DNA from: Onthophagus taurus
Lineage: Eukaryota; Arthropoda; Insecta; Coleoptera; Scarabaeidae
Assembly (NCBI RefSeq): GCF_036711975.1
Contig: NC_091975.1
Location: 1,304,501 to 1,368,500 of the forward strand
DNA length: 64,000 nt
Direction of reading: 5' to 3'
Shown here: positions 50,782 through 59,711 of the stretch, in pieces
Numbering within the stretch: position 1 is the first letter of the stretch
How the letters are laid out: each line of letters starts with the position of its first letter
Position numbers and translations under genes: made by a program
Notes under the pieces: generated by a model
Told to the model about the DNA's origin: nothing
What the model saw: only the letters and a program-made list of their open reading frames with translations
The model's database searches: none

Positions 50782-51897
50782 ATGAACGCCGATGATAACG
50801 TAGCAGAAATTCCGGCCGAAGCTGAAGGTTCTATTCTAACAACACCAATGATGGTTACACCGATTTCTTTAGGAATGTTAGCAGGAACGGTAGAATCTTT
50901 TTCAGGTCGAGAAAATGTTAAACTGTATTTTGAAAGGTTAGAGCAACGTGCGATCTTAGATAATTGGAATGAAACACAAATGCTTCATATTGTTAGGTAT
51001 CGATTGAGTGGAGAGGCTTATAAATTTTATAAGGCGGAAACAAACTTACAGAGTAATCAGGTCACATATGTAGAATTACGGGAAAAATTAATTAAAAAGT
51101 TTACCCCGCGAAAATTACCGGGAGAAGCACTAGGGAAATTAATGCGCGCGTTCCAAAAACACGATGAATCCGTGTCGTCTTACGTAACCAGTATAAAGTC
51201 TATCGCGAATGAGATTATCGAGGAGGACAAAGCGAAAGTAACAGCAGCAGAATTACCGGGAGTTATTATAAAAATTAATGAATTAGCACTAAGTCAATTT
51301 AAAGTGGGAATGAAACGTGAATTAAGTCAAATGGTAGGAACGTTACTTATGCGTGAAACGGATTTAACTCTAGATAAAGCGGAAGAGATCGCATCATTTG
51401 AAGAATTAAATCAGGCTACAAACCGAAATCGTCCAAATCGAATTAATATAGGAGCGGTGGATACGACTACTAGATTATGTTACAGATGCGGAAAGTCAGG
51501 TCATTTTGCGAAATTTTGTAATGCACAGACAACCGTGTTTAATTGTTATAATTGCGGAAAACCCGGTCATATTAGTAAACGATGTAGGTTACCTTCAAAT
51601 AAAATGCAACCGAACTACGACCAAAGGCGTGACCTCCCACGCCGTGTTAGTTTTCAAGAGGGTCATTCATCCGATAAGGTAAACAACCGCGACCGAAGAA
51701 ATGTTTATTACCAACAGCGAGATTATCAAAACGAACCGCGACGTAATGTAAACGATAACAATTATACGGATCGACAATCGCCCCCGCGGGTTACTAGATC
51801 ACCGCAAATTCCCGCGAATAACAGGTACAATGAGACGAACTCTTTAAACGCATATCGTCCTGCGGTGAATACCCGAACCGCAGGAGACTCGAATTAA
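50782..51897 (+). CDS. gag: Gag, 371 residues, two CCHC zinc knuckles
   Basis: Structural protein that builds the virus-like particle and packages element RNA. An N-terminal capsid-like alpha-helical region (VESFSGRENVKLYFERLEQR; YRLSGEAYKFYKA) is followed by two nucleocapsid knuckles: CYRCGKSGHFAKFC at residues 233-246 and CYNCGKPGHISKRC at 255-268. The tail is Arg/Asn-rich. The frame is undamaged and ends at TAA 51895-51897. Before the stop, a slippery heptamer and hairpin allow entry to the pol frame. Confidence 0.95.
   Translation: MNADDNVAEIPAEAEGSILTTPMMVTPISLGMLAGTVESFSGRENVKLYFERLEQRAILDNWNETQMLHIVRYRLSGEAYKFYKAETNLQSNQVTYVELREKLIKKFTPRKLPGEALGKLMRAFQKHDESVSSYVTSIKSIANEIIEEDKAKVTAAELPGVIIKINELALSQFKVGMKRELSQMVGTLLMRETDLTLDKAEEIASFEELNQATNRNRPNRINIGAVDTTTRLCYRCGKSGHFAKFCNAQTTVFNCYNCGKPGHISKRCRLPSNKMQPNYDQRRDLPRRVSFQEGHSSDKVNNRDRRNVYYQQRDYQNEPRRNVNDNNYTDRQSPPRVTRSPQIPANNRYNETNSLNAYRPAVNTRTAGDSN
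51843..51884 (+). promoter_or_regulatory. Predicted -1 ribosomal frameshift signal between gag and pol
   Basis: The canonical heptamer T TTA AAC lies at 51843-51849 in the gag frame required for simultaneous -1 slippage. A 9-nt spacer (51850-51858) leads to an 8-bp perfect stem, CCTGCGGT (51859-51866) with ACCGCAGG (51877-51884), and a 10-nt loop. The -1 frame is open from this site straight through to the pol frame at 51966 and on to its end, so no stop intervenes. The loop might also pair downstream; a pseudoknot was not tested. Confidence 0.85.
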
Positions 51898-51965
51898 AGG
51901 GTTACGATAGGTCAATAAAGCCTGTCGAAAATTATGACCCAACTGTAAATAAGATTATACCGCAT

Positions 51966-54900
51966 ATGAGACTCATTTTTGAAACACCTTTTTCTATTAA
52001 ATTGTTCAATAAAAACAAACCAATAACGATGTTAGTAGACACCGGTTCTCCTGTTACGATAATTAAACATTCTTGTGTAATTTCGGAAGCAATTAAACCT
52101 ATGTCGGGAGATTTTAGTATTTCGGGGATAACGGGACACGGAATTGACATGCTAGGTACGACTGAGTTAAATTTTTCATTGGGGAATGAATCGAATTTAG
52201 GAGATTTCTCGTGCTATGTATGTTTGGACAATTTGCCTTTAACCACAGATGGAGTATTGGGACGCGATTTTATGGAATTTCACAATGTAATTATTGATTT
52301 TAGTAAAGGTAGCCTAAATGTAGGAGGTATCGATGTTAGATTTTCAAGTATCATGAACGTCAATTTGGGGTCGCAGCGTATTGTGTCTACAGATTCCCTT
52401 GAATGTAGAGAATCCACCACATCAGGTTTGGGTGTAGGTCAGGTAGATAATTTGGAACTCGCGAATGATTATGTATCAGAATTATCAACGGAAATAAATT
52501 TAATCGAACCGCAAGTAACGAGGACGGAGTATCTAATAAAGAAACGTGAAGTCGAAGAAAAGTACGTAACCGAGGAGACGAATCAACGAACGAGGTTTAT
52601 GCCACTCGAGGTAAATGTTTTGGTAGAAGAGTTTGGGGAGTTAAGTTCAGATAGCAACGATGACTATGAAACCGGGTATCGCCGAATGATCGATGTAAAT
52701 GTGGACAGGGATTGTCACGATAGAAGAATAGAAGAAGAAGAAAAAAAAATAGAGAAATTAAAGACTAAAGAAAGTCAAAGGGAGAGCCGAGAAGGCGAAA
52801 TTCAAGAAGACCCCAGCGGAAGTAGTGGATTAGTGACGCAGAAGTCACGAATTGTTGCAGAAAATAATGAGTTAAGGGAATGCGAAAATGAAGAAGAAAT
52901 TAAGAATGAAACTGATATGAAAGATACGGAAGAAAACGAAATAAACAATGATAAAAACTGTCAATGTAATCCTGTTATCACCGTTGAAGAAGATATCGTT
53001 GAACCGTTTACAGAGAAGGTGTTAGCGGTTGACGTGCGTAATAATAATAAAAAGAACGACATTGTAATTGAATCAAGTAAAACGCCCTTTCATCCAAATA
53101 TATTAATAGGAAGATGTGCTGTTCCAAGAGGGGAAAAACCACGAGTATTGGTTGCAAACATAGGAGAAGAATCAATAACGATTCCAAAGCATACAGAGAT
53201 AGCTAGAGCGTATAGTTGTATAATACCGAATAAGAAGGTTAATCCAGAAGTAAAAAGCGAGATGGTTGCAATGATAAGAGAAAACGAAGAGACATCAACA
53301 TTTTTGGAATCGATCTCATTGGCCCATCTATCAGAAACAGACAAAGAGAAAGTTGAAAAATTGTTATTAGATTATCGAGATATTTTCGACAATGGTGACG
53401 AAAGTTTTACGAAAACTCACAAGGTCAAACATCAAATTATTACTGAGAATGTACCACCAATTAGTAAACGTCCATATAGAGTACCAGTTCATCAACGAGA
53501 GTTCTTACAGGAAGAAATAGATAAGCTGTTAAAGAAAAATATTATTAAACCGTCTCATTCACCCTGGTCGGCGCCGGTTGTAATCGTTAACCGGCAGATG
53601 TCAGACGGATCGATAAAACCCCGAGTATGTATAGATTACCGAGGACTCAACGCGGTAACTAAGAAAGATGTGTACCCTTTGCCGAATCTGCAAGAGACAG
53701 TAGATGTGTTAGGGAAGACTAATCGGTTTAGCGTGTTTGATGTAGCGTCGGCGTACCATCAAATAGAAGTGGAGAAGAATGACCGAGAAAAAACAGCTTT
53801 CTCCACGCCGTTCGGGCACTATGAGAGCAACCGAATGATGTTTGGGCTAGTAAATGCCCCCGCGACGTTTCAGCGCTTCATGAATTTTACATTTTCGGGA
53901 TTATTAGGTACTCATTGCCTCGTCTATTTAGATGATATAATAATTTTCAATGGAACGGGTGTCGACGATCATGTGAACAAACTACAAACTATTTTTGATA
54001 GAATCCGAGATGCAGGACTAAAACTTAAGATGGAGAAAAGCCAGATCGCGGTCCCAAAGGTGTCTTATCTTGGTCACATAATATCTGCCCAAGGCGTTCA
54101 ACCGGATCCGGGAAAAATCAACTCGATACAGAATTTCCCCGTTCCAAAAAACGTTAGGAATTGTAGAGAATTTTTAGGGCTGGTGGGATGGTATAGGAAA
54201 TTTATACCGGACTTTACTCGATTAGCGGCCCCAATTACGAAGTTAACGCGCAAAGATGTCGCGTTTAAATTCGAAAAAGAGCAATTGGAAGCGGTGGAAA
54301 GCTTAAAGGCCGCGATAACATCAGAATCGGTATTAATTTTCCCAGATTTCAATGAGCCTTTCATCTTGGCTACAGACGCGAGTAACACAGGATTAGGTGC
54401 TATACTTAGCCAGGTGAGAGAGGGAAATGAACGCCCTGTGGCTTTCGCTAGTAGAGGACTAAAGAAGGCTGAGCTAAACTATTCGACTACCGAAAAAGAG
54501 TGTCTTGCTGTCATATTTGGGATAAAGCAATTTCGGTGCTACTTATATGGACGCCGTTTCACTATCATAACAGACCACAGACCATTGAAATGGTTGATGA
54601 ATATCAAAGACCCGAGCTCGAGACTAGCACGATGGGCTTTAATGCTAATGGAGTATGACTTCGAGATTATCCACAGACCGGGCCGAAAGCATGGAAACGT
54701 GGATGCTCTCAGCCGAAACAGTATAGTTTCCCTAATCCGAAAGGATCAGAAAGATAAGTTATGCATTAATGAAGTAGAGGGAAATTTGTTTGATGCTCCC
54801 CAAGGTTGGGTATTAGCTCATTGCGTTTCGGCTGATTTTGCGATGGGAGCTGGTATTGCAAAGGAATTTAAAAAGCGATTTGGCTCCGTTGAAAAATTAA

Positions 54901-56912
54901 GATCCGAGGAGAAAGGAGTTGGTGACATAGTACCGCAAATAGCGGAGAAACGAAAAATATACCATTTAATTACAAAGGACGAATACTACCATAAACCAAC
55001 GTACCACATGTTGAGACAGTGTCTAGAAACGTTACGGGAGGAAATGAATAAATCTGGGGAGAGATATTTGGCAATACCCAGAATAGGATGTGGTCTCGAT
55101 AAACTAAAGTGGAGCCTAGTTAAAGAAGAATTAAGAGAATGTTTTGAGGGAACGAATACCATGATAATGGTATATAAATTACCTTTCGTTAAAAACAAAA
55201 CACTATGTAAAATACAGGAAAATATAGCAACGCCAGTTTGGGATAAAAATGTTATTTTGAAAGAACAAGATAAGGACGAGTTTTGCATTGAAATACGGGA
55301 TTCGCTTTCATCAAACAAAGATCTTAGGGATAGTTATTTCATAGATAATGATAAGCTCTTATTTAAAACTGATGAGTTAGGAAAAGAAGTACTAGTGTTG
55401 CCGAAATCATTTGTGCAGAAGGCTTTGCATGATTACCACGATTTACCATTTGCAGGTCATGGCGGTCAAGCGAAAACATTAGCTTTACTTAAGGATAGGG
55501 TATTTTGGCCGTCTATGACACGTGATGTTAAAAAGTATTGTTCGAATTGTGAGTCATGCAACAGACGTAAAACTTCCCCCCATATGTCTAGAGCACCCTT
55601 GCAAAAATTTACAACTGTTCGAAAGCCATTCGAAAGAAGTTCAATGGACATAGTGGGTCCGTTACCAACAACATACAAAGGAAACAAGTATATACTTACG
55701 TTCCAGGACTATTTCACCAAATATTTAGAGGCAGTAGCCTTACCTGATCAGAAGGCTGATACTGTGGCTCGAGCTTTTGTAACGCAAATAGTAAGTCGCC
55801 ACGGTACTCCTCTGCAGTTGCTCACCGATCAGGGTACAAATTTTGTGTCGTCACTCATGAAGGAAATTTGTAAGCTATTAAATATCGACAAAATACAAAC
55901 CACACCGTATCATCCCGAGTGCAATGGTCTTATCGAGAGAAGTCATCGGGTGATCAAGGACGTACTATCTCACTATGTTAAAAAGGACCAAAGAACCTGG
56001 GATGAATGGCTACCCTATGTTCTTCTGGCGTACAGATCAACGGTGCATAGCAGTACGGGCTATACCCCCCACTTTTTGTTATACGGCAGGGAAATGGAAT
56101 TACCAGTGGATGTTTTTCTCCGACCCTCCAGGTGTAAGTACGACTGTGATGAGAACTATGTGACGGAATTGGCAGCGCGAATGAACCACGTGTATGAGAC
56201 GGTTTTTGAAAGTTTGCAGCTTGCCGCTCGAAGACAGGCTGAGTATTATAATAAAAGAAGTAAGCACAGAGATTTTTACGTAGGAGAGTTGGTACTCTTA
56301 AAAGACACATCTATAAAACCAGGTCTAAATAGAAAATTAGCCCAACCTTGGATAGGACCGTACATGATTACAAAAATTAAAGGACCAGAGAACTACGAAA
56401 TTACATCAGTAAACGGAAAGCTAAAATCTATTGTACATAGTAATAGATTGAAATCATTTCGAACTAATAAAGAATCAACCCCGAAAGAGTGTAAAAGCCT
56501 AGATTCGAATGTACACCTCGAAGAAATAAACGAAGACCGGTATGTTGATCCACATATGCCGATAATCAGTTTACATACACCGGATCTGACTTTTCGAAAA
56601 AATACAGGAGTAACAGATTTACTAAATGAGACCCCCTGCCCAAAAATTAATATATGTCCGAGACGATTAATTCTAGAAGAGAGTGATGATACTAGTACAG
56701 CAGAAAATCTGGAAGGGAAAAATGAATGTATGAGTAAGGAGTTGTTGGAGTCAATAGCTGAACCTTCTGAAAACCCTTCAGAAATAGAAAGAGAACGTGA
56801 GGACGATAGCATTATTATTAAGGCACCAGAATTAATAGATGAACCCCTTGAAGAACCGTTGGCAATACGACGGGAGAGGAGAGCCATAAAACTTCCAGCT
56901 AGGTATAGGTAA
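51966..56912 (+). CDS. pol: Pol polyprotein: protease, RT, RNase H, macrodomain, integrase (1,648 residues from first ATG)
   Basis: The frame is -1 relative to gag and open upstream of this ATG into the frameshift site, so the true product is probably Gag-Pol. Domains by residue from this ATG: aspartic protease with VDTGSP (Asp25); an unusually long charged linker (about 145-345, Glu/Lys-rich); reverse transcriptase about 485-700 with catalytic YLDD (654-657); RNase H about 795-905 with TDAS (Asp804); macrodomain about 938-1073; H2C2 zinc module about 1155-1202 (HDYH...CSNCESC); integrase core with Asp1228, Asp1288 and Glu1324 (DD35E); and a GPY/F-like PWIGPY block followed by an acidic tail. 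All catalytic residues checked are present and there is no internal stop. The macrodomain is not a normal part of this protein. Confidence 0.96.
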   Translation: MRLIFETPFSIKLFNKNKPITMLVDTGSPVTIIKHSCVISEAIKPMSGDFSISGITGHGIDMLGTTELNFSLGNESNLGDFSCYVCLDNLPLTTDGVLGRDFMEFHNVIIDFSKGSLNVGGIDVRFSSIMNVNLGSQRIVSTDSLECRESTTSGLGVGQVDNLELANDYVSELSTEINLIEPQVTRTEYLIKKREVEEKYVTEETNQRTRFMPLEVNVLVEEFGELSSDSNDDYETGYRRMIDVNVDRDCHDRRIEEEEKKIEKLKTKESQRESREGEIQEDPSGSSGLVTQKSRIVAENNELRECENEEEIKNETDMKDTEENEINNDKNCQCNPVITVEEDIVEPFTEKVLAVDVRNNNKKNDIVIESSKTPFHPNILIGRCAVPRGEKPRVLVANIGEESITIPKHTEIARAYSCIIPNKKVNPEVKSEMVAMIRENEETSTFLESISLAHLSETDKEKVEKLLLDYRDIFDNGDESFTKTHKVKHQIITENVPPISKRPYRVPVHQREFLQEEIDKLLKKNIIKPSHSPWSAPVVIVNRQMSDGSIKPRVCIDYRGLNAVTKKDVYPLPNLQETVDVLGKTNRFSVFDVASAYHQIEVEKNDREKTAFSTPFGHYESNRMMFGLVNAPATFQRFMNFTFSGLLGTHCLVYLDDIIIFNGTGVDDHVNKLQTIFDRIRDAGLKLKMEKSQIAVPKVSYLGHIISAQGVQPDPGKINSIQNFPVPKNVRNCREFLGLVGWYRKFIPDFTRLAAPITKLTRKDVAFKFEKEQLEAVESLKAAITSESVLIFPDFNEPFILATDASNTGLGAILSQVREGNERPVAFASRGLKKAELNYSTTEKECLAVIFGIKQFRCYLYGRRFTIITDHRPLKWLMNIKDPSSRLARWALMLMEYDFEIIHRPGRKHGNVDALSRNSIVSLIRKDQKDKLCINEVEGNLFDAPQGWVLAHCVSADFAMGAGIAKEFKKRFGSVEKLRSEEKGVGDIVPQIAEKRKIYHLITKDEYYHKPTYHMLRQCLETLREEMNKSGERYLAIPRIGCGLDKLKWSLVKEELRECFEGTNTMIMVYKLPFVKNKTLCKIQENIATPVWDKNVILKEQDKDEFCIEIRDSLSSNKDLRDSYFIDNDKLLFKTDELGKEVLVLPKSFVQKALHDYHDLPFAGHGGQAKTLALLKDRVFWPSMTRDVKKYCSNCESCNRRKTSPHMSRAPLQKFTTVRKPFERSSMDIVGPLPTTYKGNKYILTFQDYFTKYLEAVALPDQKADTVARAFVTQIVSRHGTPLQLLTDQGTNFVSSLMKEICKLLNIDKIQTTPYHPECNGLIERSHRVIKDVLSHYVKKDQRTWDEWLPYVLLAYRSTVHSSTGYTPHFLLYGREMELPVDVFLRPSRCKYDCDENYVTELAARMNHVYETVFESLQLAARRQAEYYNKRSKHRDFYVGELVLLKDTSIKPGLNRKLAQPWIGPYMITKIKGPENYEITSVNGKLKSIVHSNRLKSFRTNKESTPKECKSLDSNVHLEEINEDRYVDPHMPIISLHTPDLTFRKNTGVTDLLNETPCPKINICPRRLILEESDDTSTAENLEGKNECMSKELLESIAEPSENPSEIEREREDDSIIIKAPELIDEPLEEPLAIRRERRAIKLPARYR
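54777..55185 (+). other. TARG1/OARD1-like macrodomain inside Pol
   Basis: Residues about 938-1073 of Pol match the TARG1 (C6orf130) class of macrodomain, which removes ADP-ribose from glutamate/aspartate and from DNA and deacylates O-acyl-ADP-ribose. Seen in order: GNLFDAP; LAHCVSADFAMGAGIA (ADP-ribose binding loop, compare the human SLAHCISEDCRMGAGIA type); FKKRFG; YHLITKDEYYHKPTY; LAIPRIGCGLDKLKW. Lys1004 and Asp1045 align with the human catalytic Lys84 and Asp125, with the same spacing of 41. Family facts are from memory of the literature. Placement between RNase H and integrase, in frame and without introns, implies it is made as part of Pol and perhaps cut free by the element's protease. 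Confidence 0.93.
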
Positions 56913-58908
56913 AGTATAAGGTATACAGGTAAAAAAAAAAAAGAAAAAAAAAATAAATAACTAATAAATAAATAAAAATATTAATATTAAAATAAGTAAA
57001 TTAATAAGTTAAATACTAAAATTAAAAAAAAAATAAATTTATTTATTTTTTTTAAATAATAAAAAAAATATATAATTAATAGCTTTTATTGTCTATTCTG
57101 TTGTTGATTACTAAACACCGGAAAATCGGATTTTTGTTTTTGTTTGTTTCAGCGCTCTTAACTACTTTATTGGCGATTGGAGCCTACATAAATATAGGAT
57201 TAACAATTTATTATCGCATACGATTGTAGCACCCGTAGTGTTAATATTAGTCTCATATCGCTAAAAAAAAAAAACGTTGGAGATTGTTCACAAATAAGGT
57301 CCAATTATGTAGAAAAAATGTTACAAGTGCAAATAGTCCAAAGAGCCCGGATTCACCGACAAATCGTATATAGAAACACATAAAAATCGCTTATTGTTGG
57401 CCCCGTTATCACCAACCACCGTTAGTTTGCTCGCTAAGAATGAAACGAGTTATGTCGGCCGTGCAATCGGAGAAGTCCTGTACATATTGAAATGTGTACC
57501 AAAGAGAGTGCAAGTAAGAAAAACGTATACTTGTTACCATGAACTTCCTGTCTCTGATACGGATAACCGGTCCTATTTTGAGTCGCCAATGACATATGTA
57601 CTTCTGGACTATGCAGACCAGGTTGACCGCAACCTCATTAATTCACCAATGTATCAGATTGAAAAGCCCTGGGTAGCCTTAACTCCACTGCAGGTATCCC
57701 AGACACCACCTGATGGACTTCTACCTTATGAAGATTCAGAAATCAAAATTTAGTACCATTATGAATTTGGGAGTGGCCGAAATTTATAACAACGAAGACG
57801 TCAGACAAGCACAAGAACTAGTACAAGTCGGCTTGGAACGATCAGCTATAAACAATGTCATTATTAGAAAAATCCAGGGAAAGAAGACAGAAAAATAAGG
57901 ACTGGATTCAACTATTTCATGCGGAAGAGTTGCGTAAATTTGCTAAGAGCACGTTATCGCACGAGTGATTGTTTTATTGTGTTTCGTAAAGGGACTCGCT
58001 AGCGTGATATTGAATGGCTACGCAATATTTAAAACCTTGGGATGAGGTATCGTCATCTTGGCCAGTTGTGGAAAAATTTTACGATGTGGCTTTTTAATCA
58101 GAGAAGGGGTGAGGATCTTGCTTCGCCAGAAACTCCGACTAACATAGTTCCTGAGGCAACCAATTCCACAAGCCCTGAAGTGATGGTTTCAAATATATAT
58201 TCTGAGGTACCGACCTCTCCAAGTTGGATGCGGAAATAAATGGTAACCAAGATTCAGACAACTTCGTCTGTTACAGATCCTATTAAACCAAGAATACTTA
58301 CTCCGAAATTGTCCTTCATTCAAAAAAATCCTGAAATATACGATTCCTATCATTTGTAAATAATCATTAAATAAAAAAAAAAAAAAAAAAAAAAAACATT
58401 CTAAATAAATCAACAATGTCTTATCGTCGACACATAAATGGAGCCAGCTGAGAACATGTTTATTTTCCACCGAACAAATGTAGTAGCACCCGTCAGGTCG
58501 CCCCGAGATGTGATGACAGCTTCTCTACTTCGACTACTTGACTGTGCGTGCGTGGTAGTTCTTAAACGTTTTGGTGTGAAGGACTATGTTACAACTTTTA
58601 AAATAATTTTTAATAAATTAAGTTTAAAATCGGTGAAAGACTCTTAAGAAAGTGACTAAAATGCATATGTAAAAAAAAAAAAAAATTGACTTTTTGTTTC
58701 AAAAGAATATCAATAAAAATGTGTTTTCGTAATTAAAATTATGTGAAAATTGGACTCTATGTTACTGAGAAGTGTTTAGATGTAGACTTTTTGTAACGAC
58801 TGAGATTGTCGATTCTTAAGATTTCAAGTAGATATCGGAAATACTAGAATGCGGTTTGTATTGTTCATTTTGGTATCATAAATAAGGCTCTTAGGGGAGC
58901 CTTCTTTT
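56913..58908 (+). pseudogene. 3' region with decayed env-like frames
   Basis: After pol there is an A-rich low-complexity stretch (56930-57080), then a possible splice acceptor (tttgtttgtttcag at about 57153). Next is a hydrophobic segment resembling a membrane span, and an open frame at 57394-57753 containing a Cys/His pair (TCYHELPV) and a proline-rich end. Short frames in other phases continue to about 58240. This position and layout suggest an env-type third ORF, broken by frame changes. Family not recognised with confidence. No intact gene is present. Confidence 0.45.
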
Positions 58909-58924
58909 AAAAAGGTGGGAGGGA
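58909..58924 (+). promoter_or_regulatory. Polypurine tract
   Basis: A 16-nt all-purine run (AAAAAGGTGGGAGGGA) directly abuts the 3' LTR; it would prime plus-strand synthesis. Confidence 0.92.
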
Positions 58925-59711
58925 TGTAACAAACCGCATTTTGGGATTCGAAAGCGATTAAAAAAAATAATAAAACGCAATACAGGCAGAACTTTGTAAT
59001 TTAATTACGAAGTTGCGTCTTGAGAACCGAGGGTCCAGACTAAATACTACGTAGGCGGTTCTGGCAGGAATGTGCCGAGGTGGCAGTTAGAGTAGATGGA
59101 GCAGGGAAGAAATGAAGAAAAAATCGGGGAGTCGGTTACGGGATTGGAACAGAAAAGCATCGGGCGAAACCGGGAAATTAAAGTTTTTGTTGTGTTTTTA
59201 AATTCGAGTCGTGCGATTTGAACTTATAGCAATTTAGTTATAAAATTCGTTGAATTGGATTCTCTTTCTTCGATGAATATTTTACTTTAACAAACGGGTA
59301 AGCGTTATTAAAATCTTAAACTTCCGATTTCTCATTGAACCTGCTAACCACCTCGGCAAATTCCGTAATGATGTTGTTGAATAGCTTATGTCATGTAATT
59401 TTTACTTTTTAAAATCTTTGTCAGTTGTTTTTTTTTATATATAATATAATACGTTCTTGTTCAAAAATAAAGCAAACTTATTCTTTAGCAGTGAAATTTC
59501 GTTTTCTTTCAATCTATTTTTATTCTTAATTTCAAATTACTGCCGTTTGCTTTCAAGTGAACGAATGCAGTGTGCCAAACCCTAACTCAGTCATTGCTAG
59601 CTATCAAGAAAACGGTAGTGCGTGGACAGTTGGGTACGCGAGCCGCTCCGTGGACCTAGCTAGGAAACCCACTACGGGAAACGAGAAGTTCTCGAGAGCT
59701 AGTTTGTGACA
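58925..59711 (+). repeat. 3' LTR, 787 bp
   Basis: Same length as the 5' LTR with no difference that I could find on reading both. Followed by the TTAT target duplication and the continuation of the Harbinger transposase exon. Confidence 0.97.

Larger units (their letters stand above)
49747..59711 (+). mobile_element. Full-length Ty3/gypsy-class LTR retrotransposon encoding a macrodomain
   Basis: 9,965 bp, flanked by a TTAT target duplication (49743-49746 and 59712-59715). Order: LTR, primer-binding site, gag, -1 frameshift signal, pol (protease, RT, RNase H, macrodomain, integrase), decayed env-like region, polypurine tract, LTR. The RT-RNase H-integrase order defines the Ty3/gypsy (Metaviridae-type) class; the lineage was not assigned. 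The LTRs look identical over their length, so insertion is recent. It lies inside a Harbinger transposase exon. Confidence 0.97.

Noticed and set aside
54777-55185. Reading the Pol insertion as a dUTPase or chromodomain instead of a macrodomain
   Set aside because: The AHCVSADFAMGAGIA loop, ITK and GCGLD motifs and their spacing fit TARG1-type macrodomains and no dUTPase or chromodomain motif is present.
53090-56887. Several minus-strand frames of 70-164 codons within pol
   Set aside because: Antisense shadows of the continuous Pol frame, without recognisable domains.
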